DNA of 64,000 nucleotides from contig NZ_JACYIZ010000003.1 in assembly GCF_015352975.1 (NCBI RefSeq), forward strand, positions 310,001 to 374,000, read 5' to 3'. A model generated the notes under the pieces. It was not told the DNA's origin, ran no database searches, and was given only the letters and a program-made list of their open reading frames with translations. Below are positions 59,077 to 64,000 of the stretch, in pieces (position 1 is the stretch's first letter; each line of letters begins with the position of its first letter). This stretch comes from Aestuariimicrobium ganziense. Its GTDB lineage: Bacteria > Actinomycetota > Actinomycetes > Propionibacteriales > Propionibacteriaceae. A program made the translations under genes and the position numbers.

Positions 59077-59703
59077 TCAGTTGCAGGCGTCGACCAACCA
59101 GGTCGTCCCCTCGCGCACCCACGGCTCACCCTGCGGGCTGAAGCTCGCCCCGCTGCCGGTGACGGTGTAGTTCACGAACGCCCGCGAGCCGATCACCTGC
59201 GTGCCGATGCCGCTGACCGACGGGGTGGTCCCACCGAAGCGGCTCGCTGCGGTGCGCGACGCCTGGGCAAAGCTGTCGCGGGTGAACACCTGGCGACAGC
59301 GGCTGCTCAACATCGGCCAGGCCGCGTCTGAGCGTCCCGAGTGGAAGGCGACGGCCCACGTGGCCACGCGGGCCTTGAGCGAGTTCCGATCAACCGTCGG
59401 CGTCCGCGTCGTGGTACGGCTCGGGGTGGCCGAGGGCGTCGGGGTCGGGGTGGACGCACTCGGGCTGGGGCTGCTCACCCGCACGCTCGGAGTGGGGGTC
59501 GGGGTCGGCGTGGCACTGGTCGGCGTCGGGGTGGCGCTGGAAGGGGCCGTGCTCGACGGGGCGCTGGTGGAGGCCGTGGTCACCGGAGCCGGCGCGCTGG
59601 TCGGCGGCGGGGCAGGCTGGTCGTTGGAGCACGAGACCAGCAGCGCCGCGGCCGAGATCGTCGCGACTGCGGCCGTGGCCAGGGTGCGGCGAGAGTGAGT
59701 CAC
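59077..59703 (-). CDS. Lipoprotein with Thr/Pro/Ser-rich linker
   Basis: The 208-residue protein has a signal ending LLVSC, a long low-complexity linker (to about residue 105) and a globular C-terminal domain (ARVATWAVAFHSGRSDAAWP, SGIGTQVIGSRAFVNYTVTG, WVREGTTWLVDAC). This C-terminal layout resembles NTF2-like domains, but I do not recognise it with certainty. Its GTG overlaps the GNAT gene's stop (GTGA). Confidence 0.65.
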   Translation of the reverse strand: MTHSRRTLATAAVATISAAALLVSCSNDQPAPPPTSAPAPVTTASTSAPSSTAPSSATPTPTSATPTPTPTPSVRVSSPSPSASTPTPTPSATPSRTTTRTPTVDRNSLKARVATWAVAFHSGRSDAAWPMLSSRCRQVFTRDSFAQASRTAASRFGGTTPSVSGIGTQVIGSRAFVNYTVTGSGASFSPQGEPWVREGTTWLVDACN

Positions 59704-60281
59704 CCCTCGAGGCTACCTGCGTCTGGGCGCCACATCCGCTGCATGGGCTTGTGGTGCCAGATCGGTCCGGTCGGAACCACCTCGCCGTGGAACTCGAAGC
59801 GGTTGCGCTGGTAGAAGCGATGGGCGCGGGGATTGTCCTTCATCACCCACAGGTAGGCGCCTTCGTCCGGGGGAAGGGCGGTGTCCATCAACTGCTGTGC
59901 CAGACCCGATCCGTGGACGCGGGGCAGCGTGTACAGCTGGCAGAGCTGGCGCGTCACCGGGGGCTCGGGGTAGCCGAGCCTGATCTCCCACTCCTCCATG
60001 CCGCGGGCCAGAGTGCACATGCCGAGGATGGCACCGTCTGGATCCGTGGCGAACCAGAAGTCGTGGCTGGGGGTGCGCCCCACTTCCAGTTCGGCGGTGC
60101 TGGACGCGATCGCGCCGCGGTAGTGGGAGATGCGCTCATCGTGGCCCTCCCGAAGATGGACGAAGAAGGTCTCGGGCATGAAGTGGGCATAGGCGTGCTC
60201 CATCGAGGCCAGTTGGCAGTCGGCATAGCCCTCGGCGTCCTCGGGGCGAGCGCGACGTATGGTCCAATCGGTCAAGGCCAA
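59700..60281 (-). CDS. GNAT-family N-acetyltransferase
   Basis: The 193-residue protein has IRRARPEDAEGYADCQLASM, then QLCQLYTLPRVHGSGLAQQL, a GNAT motif A with GSGLAQQL contacting acetyl-CoA, and NPRAHRFYQRNRFEFHGEVV as motif B. It transfers an acetyl group to an unknown amine. It is coupled to the lipoprotein gene and lies 11 bp downstream of the alcohol dehydrogenase. Confidence 0.85.
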   Translation of the reverse strand: MALTDWTIRRARPEDAEGYADCQLASMEHAYAHFMPETFFVHLREGHDERISHYRGAIASSTAELEVGRTPSHDFWFATDPDGAILGMCTLARGMEEWEIRLGYPEPPVTRQLCQLYTLPRVHGSGLAQQLMDTALPPDEGAYLWVMKDNPRAHRFYQRNRFEFHGEVVPTGPIWHHKPMQRMWRPDAGSLEG

Positions 60282-60292
60282 GTCCTGTGTGC

Positions 60293-61348
60293 TCAGTCGA
60301 AGGTGATGCAGATCTTGCCGCCCTCACCGCGATCGGCCAGGTCGTAGGCCCGAGCGGCCTCTGACAAGGGCAGACGGTGGGTCACGACGACCTCGGGATG
60401 CAGGTTCCAGCGCACCAGGTTCTCGAGCAGCTCCTCGGTGTGCAGCAGCGAGGTGACCCACGAGCCGTGCAGCGTCACCTGCTTGTGGATCAACAGGTCC
60501 GAGACGGCGAAGCTGACCTCGCCACCCTCGCCGACGAAGACGCACCGCCCCCAGGCGCGGGTGTTGCGCAGGGCGGCGTGGCGAGCCCCGGCGTTGCCCG
60601 AGCAGTCGACAGCCACCTCACAACCCTCGCCGTCAGTGGCCCCGGCCACCGCCTCGTCCACGTCGTCGGGGGAGACCGCGACGTCGACCAAGCCAAGGTC
60701 GAGGGCTGCTGCCCGGCGGGTCTGGGAGACGTCGGTGCCGATCACGGTGGTGGCGCCCAGAGCTCGTCCCAGCATGGCGGCGGCCAGCCCGACCGGTCCG
60801 AGTCCGGTGACCAGCAGCTTGTCGCGTCCACTCACCTTGGCCCGCAGCAGGGCCTCGTAGGCGGTGCCGAAGCCGCACGAGACCAGCGCCCCGTCGACGT
60901 AGGTGAGGGGCTCGGGCAGCAGGACGCAGCTGGCCTCCTCGGCGAGCAGGTAGTCGGCGTGGCCACCGTCGCGCTGCCAGCCGTGCGCCGCCCGGAAGGC
61001 GGAGTGGCAGCCAACCTCGTAGCCGCGGCGGCACTGCTCGCACATACCGCAGCCGGCGATGTGGTAGATCACCACGCGGTCGCCGACCGCCAGGCGACGG
61101 GTACCCTCGCCGAGTTCGACGACCTGCCCGCAGGGTTCGTGGCCGGCGATCACGCCCTGGTAGCCCTCGGGTCCCTTGCCCAGGTGCTCGCGGTAGATGG
61201 CGCGGATGTCGCTGCCGCAGATCGAACTGGCCTTCATCTTGATCAGCACCTGGCCAGGACCTGGCGTGGGCACGGGCGCCGTGACGTGTTCGACGGTGCT
61301 GTTGCCGGGCAGCTTCACGCCAGCCATCGTGGTGGGGCGGGTGGTCAT
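60293..61348 (-). CDS. Zinc-dependent medium-chain alcohol/sugar dehydrogenase
   Basis: The 351-residue protein has catalytic zinc ligands in SSICGSDIR and IAGHEPCGQV, a structural zinc site with four cysteines (GCGMCEQCRRGYEVGC), and a cofactor motif VTGLGPVGLAAAMLGRALGA. It resembles threonine/sorbitol dehydrogenase-type enzymes acting on polyols or amino alcohols. Its ATG overlaps the stop of the thiamine-binding-like gene (ATGA). The nearby mannitol dehydrogenase gene suggests sugar-alcohol metabolism. Confidence 0.85.
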   Translation of the reverse strand: MTTRPTTMAGVKLPGNSTVEHVTAPVPTPGPGQVLIKMKASSICGSDIRAIYREHLGKGPEGYQGVIAGHEPCGQVVELGEGTRRLAVGDRVVIYHIAGCGMCEQCRRGYEVGCHSAFRAAHGWQRDGGHADYLLAEEASCVLLPEPLTYVDGALVSCGFGTAYEALLRAKVSGRDKLLVTGLGPVGLAAAMLGRALGATTVIGTDVSQTRRAAALDLGLVDVAVSPDDVDEAVAGATDGEGCEVAVDCSGNAGARHAALRNTRAWGRCVFVGEGGEVSFAVSDLLIHKQVTLHGSWVTSLLHTEELLENLVRWNLHPEVVVTHRLPLSEAARAYDLADRGEGGKICITFD

Positions 61349-61689
61349 CGGTTCGTCCTCTCTGCCAGGGCCTGTTCGAGTCGCTCGACCTTGCCGGTGA
61401 TCTCTCCGGTGTGACCGGGTCGAATGTCGGCCTTGAGCACCAATGAGGTGCGGCTGCCGAACTCGGCCATCGCGTCACAACAGGCCCTGACCACGGCCAT
61501 GCACTCGTCCCACTCACCCTCGATCGTGGTGAACATCGAGTCGGTGCGGTGGGGCAGGCCGCTGGCCCGGATGATCTCGACGGCGGCTGCCACGGCGTCG
61601 TGGACGCTGGCGTCGTCAGGGCGGTCGCTCGGCCGGCCAGATGCGGACGCGGGGCGGCCCGAGGGGGCCACGGAGAAGGCGACGAGCAT
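61345..61689 (-). CDS. MTH1187/YqgV-type thiamine-binding-like protein
   Basis: The 114-residue protein starts MLVAFSVAPSG and has HDAVAAAVEIIRASGLPHRT then MFTTIEGEWDECMAVVRACC and SLVLKADIRPGHTGEITGKV. This matches the ferredoxin-like MTH1187 family, relatives of which bind thiamine or its pyrimidine. An inserted SGRPASASGRPSDRPDD loop is unusual. It is the first gene of the ADH-GNAT-lipoprotein string. Confidence 0.8.
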   Translation of the reverse strand: MLVAFSVAPSGRPASASGRPSDRPDDASVHDAVAAAVEIIRASGLPHRTDSMFTTIEGEWDECMAVVRACCDAMAEFGSRTSLVLKADIRPGHTGEITGKVERLEQALAERTNR

Positions 61690-61747
61690 GTCGCCAGTCT
61701 GCCACTGGGGTTGCTGGCTGGGGGCAGCGGGTGTGGGCCCGCGCGGC

Positions 61748-63226
61748 TCAGGCCATGAACGCTTCGAGGGTGGCCCGGGCGCCCGTCGTCCGCAGTGAGC
61801 TCAGGTGCCGGGTGTAGGCCTCGACGAAGCGCGGGTCATCGACCAGGTCGCCGAAGTAGTCACGCATGCGCAGGAACTCCAGCGGGTCGTCCTTGCTGGC
61901 GGCAGCGGCAGCCATCACCCGGTCTCGGTCGTTGTCGACCACCTCGATCGGCTCGCCCTGCTCGTCGGTGCCCTCGGCGTAGCGCGCCCAGGAGGCGACC
62001 ACCAGCGCCGAGGCCTCGATCTCGCCACCCGACAAGACATTGGCCCGGATCACCGGCACCAGGAACTTCGGGATCCGGTCGGAGGTCTCGGTCGCCAGTC
62101 TTGCCAGGGTGTCGCGCACCGCAGGGCTGGCGAAGCGATCGACCAGTTCATGGCGGTAGGCGTCGAGGTCGACCCCGGGAACCTCGGGCAGGGTCGGGGT
62201 GGCCTCACGCTCCATGTAGCGCAGCAGGAAGTCGCGATAGATCGGCTGCTGGCAGACCTCGTGGGCGTAGCGGTGCCCGTCGAGGTGACCGAGGTAGGCG
62301 AAGGCCTGGTGACTGGCGTTGAGCAGTCGCAGCTTCATCAACTCGTAGGGCAGCACGTCGTCGACCATTTGGGCGCCGACGTCCTCCCAGCGGGGCCGGC
62401 CTGCCGGGAAGTGGTCCTCGATCACCCACTGGGTGAACGGCTCGCAGAACACCGGCCAGGCGTCGTCGACACCGAAGGTCTCGAGCAGCAGGGCCCGGTC
62501 GTCGTCGGTGGTCATCGGGGTGATCCGGTCGACCATGGCGTTGGGGAAGGCGACGGTGCGCTCGATCCAGTCGGCCAGGTCGGAGTCGATCAGCCGGGCG
62601 AAGCTCACCAAGGTCGAGCGGGCCACGTCGCCGTTGCCGGGCAGGTTGTCACACGACTGCACGGTGAACGGATTGACCCCGGCGACCCGACGCGCGGCCA
62701 GGGCGGCGACGATGAAGCCGAAGGCCGTGCGTGGGGTGGCCCCGGGCACCAGATCGGCCTGGATGGAGGGGTGGTCGGCCTGGAACTTGCCGGTGACCTG
62801 GTCGACCGGGTAGCCACCTTCGGTGATGGTCAGCGACACGATCCTGGTGGCCGGGTCGGCCATCCTCGCGACGACGGCTGACGGGTCGTCAGGGGCGAAC
62901 AGCATCTGGGTCATCGAGCCGATCAGTCGGGGTTCGAGGCGGCCGTCGGGGTGCTTGAGCACCAGGGTGTAGAGGCAGTCCTGGCTGGTCATGGCGTCGA
63001 AGATGCGGCGGTCGTGGGGCAGCGCGGCCACGCCGCAGATGCCGAAGTCGAGGGCCTCGCCCTGGTTGAGCAGACGGTCGAGGTACATCGCCTGGTGCGC
63101 CCGGAAGAAGCCACCGACCCCGATGTGCACGATGCCCGTGGTCACCCCCGAGCGGTCGTAGTCGGGTACGGCGACGCCGGCTTCGGCGATCTGCTGCAGG
63201 GTCTGGGTGGAGGGCTGGACTGCCAT
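61748..63226 (-). CDS. Mannitol dehydrogenase-family polyol/uronate oxidoreductase
   Basis: The 492-residue protein has the N-terminal NAD motif TGIVHIGVGGFFRAHQAMYL, VSLTITEGGYPV and the catalytic Lys-Asn-His set in MKLRLLNASHQAFAYLGHLD. This family includes mannitol 2-dehydrogenase, fructuronate reductase and altronate oxidoreductase. The presence of a uronate-dehydrogenase-like gene and a lyase locus in the window makes fructuronate a possible substrate, but mannitol is equally likely. AGGAGC lies before the ATG. Confidence 0.85.
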   Translation of the reverse strand: MAVQPSTQTLQQIAEAGVAVPDYDRSGVTTGIVHIGVGGFFRAHQAMYLDRLLNQGEALDFGICGVAALPHDRRIFDAMTSQDCLYTLVLKHPDGRLEPRLIGSMTQMLFAPDDPSAVVARMADPATRIVSLTITEGGYPVDQVTGKFQADHPSIQADLVPGATPRTAFGFIVAALAARRVAGVNPFTVQSCDNLPGNGDVARSTLVSFARLIDSDLADWIERTVAFPNAMVDRITPMTTDDDRALLLETFGVDDAWPVFCEPFTQWVIEDHFPAGRPRWEDVGAQMVDDVLPYELMKLRLLNASHQAFAYLGHLDGHRYAHEVCQQPIYRDFLLRYMEREATPTLPEVPGVDLDAYRHELVDRFASPAVRDTLARLATETSDRIPKFLVPVIRANVLSGGEIEASALVVASWARYAEGTDEQGEPIEVVDNDRDRVMAAAAASKDDPLEFLRMRDYFGDLVDDPRFVEAYTRHLSSLRTTGARATLEAFMA

Positions 63227-63270
63227 GGCTGCTCCTGTCGTCAGTCCCACGCTACGCAGCCCGTGGGGTG

Positions 63271-63353
63271 CCGTGTCCGAAACCCGGCAGAGGTTTGCCC
63301 ACGACGGCCTTCAGGGTGCCTGGGCGCGAACTTCTGCCGGGTTTCGGACACGG
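63271..63353. repeat. 77-bp palindromic element, copy D (best-preserved arms)
   Basis: The outer arms (63271-63291 and 63333-63353) are perfectly complementary over 21 bp, starting CCGTGTCCGAAACCCGGCAG. The centre is variable. It lies between the end of the ABC transporter gene and the start of the mannitol dehydrogenase gene; the next 105 bp (63354-63458) are G/T-rich and non-coding. Confidence 0.85.
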
Positions 63354-63458
63354 CTGGGTGGTGGCGGGGTGGCGGTTGGGTGGTGGCTGGTGGCGCGGCC
63401 GGTGGTGGCTCGAACGGCACTGCCTCCCGGTCGGCTCGACGAAGGACCGGGTGGGCGC

Positions 63459-64000
63459 TCAGCCGAGCCGGACCACCTGGGTGCACTGGGCCATCACGTC
63501 GGCGTCGTGGGTGATCACCAGCACCGGCCGGTCCTCGACGGCCCGCCACAGGTCGGTCATCAGCGCGTGCGCGGTCTCGTGGTCGAGGTGCTCGGTGGGC
63601 TCGTCCAGGATCAGCAGGTCTCGCTCGTCCACCAGCACCCGGGCCAGCGCGATCCGGCGCGCCTCGCCGCCCGAGACGGTGCTGCCGCGCTCGCCCACCA
63701 GCCTGTCGAGAGGGAAGTCGAGCCCGGCGCGGCCCAGGGCGTCGCTGATCTGTTCGTCCGTGGCGTCGCGACGTCCGACCCGCACGTTCTCGGCCACCGT
63801 GGTGGCGAACAGGTGCGCATCCTGGGCGAGGTAGCCGATCCGCCCGGTCGAGCTCACCTCGCCCGACCAAGCCGGGATCATGCCCATCACCGTGGCCGCG
63901 ATCGTGGTCTTGCCGATCCCCGAGGGCCCGACCAGCGCCACCCGCTGACCAGGCTGGACGCTGAGCGAGAAGTCACGAAGCACCGGTTCGGGCTCACCCG
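63459..64000 (-). CDS. ABC transporter ATP-binding domain, CydC-like (5' part outside window)
   Basis: The frame is open to the end of the window, so the transmembrane part is outside. The visible domain has Walker A VGPSGIGKTT, Q-loop GYLAQDAHLF, signature VSGGEARRIALARV, Walker B LLILDEPTEHLD and the H-loop VITHD. The DEPTEHLD form and domain details fit CydC of the CydDC thiol-reductant exporter, which moves cysteine or glutathione-type thiols and supports cytochrome bd assembly. This is inference until the rest of the gene is seen. Confidence 0.75.
   Translation of the reverse strand, partial: GEPEPVLRDFSLSVQPGQRVALVGPSGIGKTTIAATVMGMIPAWSGEVSSTGRIGYLAQDAHLFATTVAENVRVGRRDATDEQISDALGRAGLDFPLDRLVGERGSTVSGGEARRIALARVLVDERDLLILDEPTEHLDHETAHALMTDLWRAVEDRPVLVITHDADVMAQCTQVVRLG

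Overview
This window is chromosomal DNA from a very GC-rich actinobacterium. The evidence is its codon bias, frequent GTG starts, GTGA/ATGA gene overlaps, apparently leaderless promoters (TANNNT followed 6-7 nt later by the start codon), an RpfB-type resuscitation factor, a DUF222/HNH (13E12-type) protein and mycothiol-type thiol genes. The gene content would fit the Propionibacteriales, but no rRNA or marker gene fixes the genus. I saw no rRNA, tRNA, CRISPR array, complete insertion sequence or prophage.

Layout. 0-15 kb: the end of an ATP-dependent DNA ligase, a PLP-barrel aldolase/racemase and a frameshifted aldonolactone oxidase; a scar joining two truncated divergent genes; a secreted protein with a recent internal duplication; PAP2/VanZ membrane proteins; an SDR; a CE1758/CE1759-type flavoenzyme pair; an MMPL exporter with a divergent MarR; an MFS transporter. 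15-25.5 kb: a glycan-use locus with a heparinase II/III-like lyase, two LplB/YtcP-type permeases, a binding lipoprotein, a DUF624 protein, a GH2 hydrolase and a ROK repressor; no ABC ATPase is encoded. 25.5-28.1 kb: ornithine aminotransferase and dimethylargininase divergent from an Lrp regulator. 28.8-32.9 kb: a persulfide/rhodanese locus controlled by a CsoR/CstR-type repressor. 33-35.4 kb: a CopZ-like protein, a gene-free stretch with paired DnaA-box-like sequences, and dnaB. 35.4-38.5 kb: a flavin monooxygenase-MarR operon, a 277-bp inverted-repeat element carrying a 42-codon gene, and a frameshifted DedA gene. 38.5-49.9 kb: mostly single metabolic genes (esterases, aldo-keto reductase, FAD/Rieske oxidoreductase, tryptophanase family, cupin, arginase family, uronate dehydrogenase-like). 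50-55.9 kb: a second rhodanese operon with a PIG-L deacetylase, nucleotidyltransferases and a DUF3152 protease-like protein. 55.9-64 kb: RhaM, VOC, GSH/MSH-hydroquinone reductase, RpfB, sugar dehydrogenases and the end of a CydC-like ABC transporter.

The most interesting signal is a near-perfect 16-bp palindrome, ATACCCC-NN-GGGGTAT. It occurs at five promoter positions across 22 kb (two-mismatch copy included) and links six transcription units: CoA-disulfide reductase/rhodanese, a small Cys-rich protein, the CstR-like repressor, rhodanese plus CstB-like persulfide dioxygenase, a four-helix membrane protein, and PIG-L deacetylase plus rhodanese lipoprotein. At the repressor, membrane-protein and PIG-L genes the palindrome ends exactly 9 nt before the ATG and supplies the first bases of a leaderless -10 box. 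Also notable are four ~77-bp palindromic elements in intergenic DNA (51.7-63.4 kb), the 277-bp MITE-like element, and duplicated TCCACA-N5-TGTGGA sites before dnaB. Several genes are decayed or frameshifted; three of the shifts are of the same sense (equivalent to losing 2 nt), which could be real or could be sequence errors.
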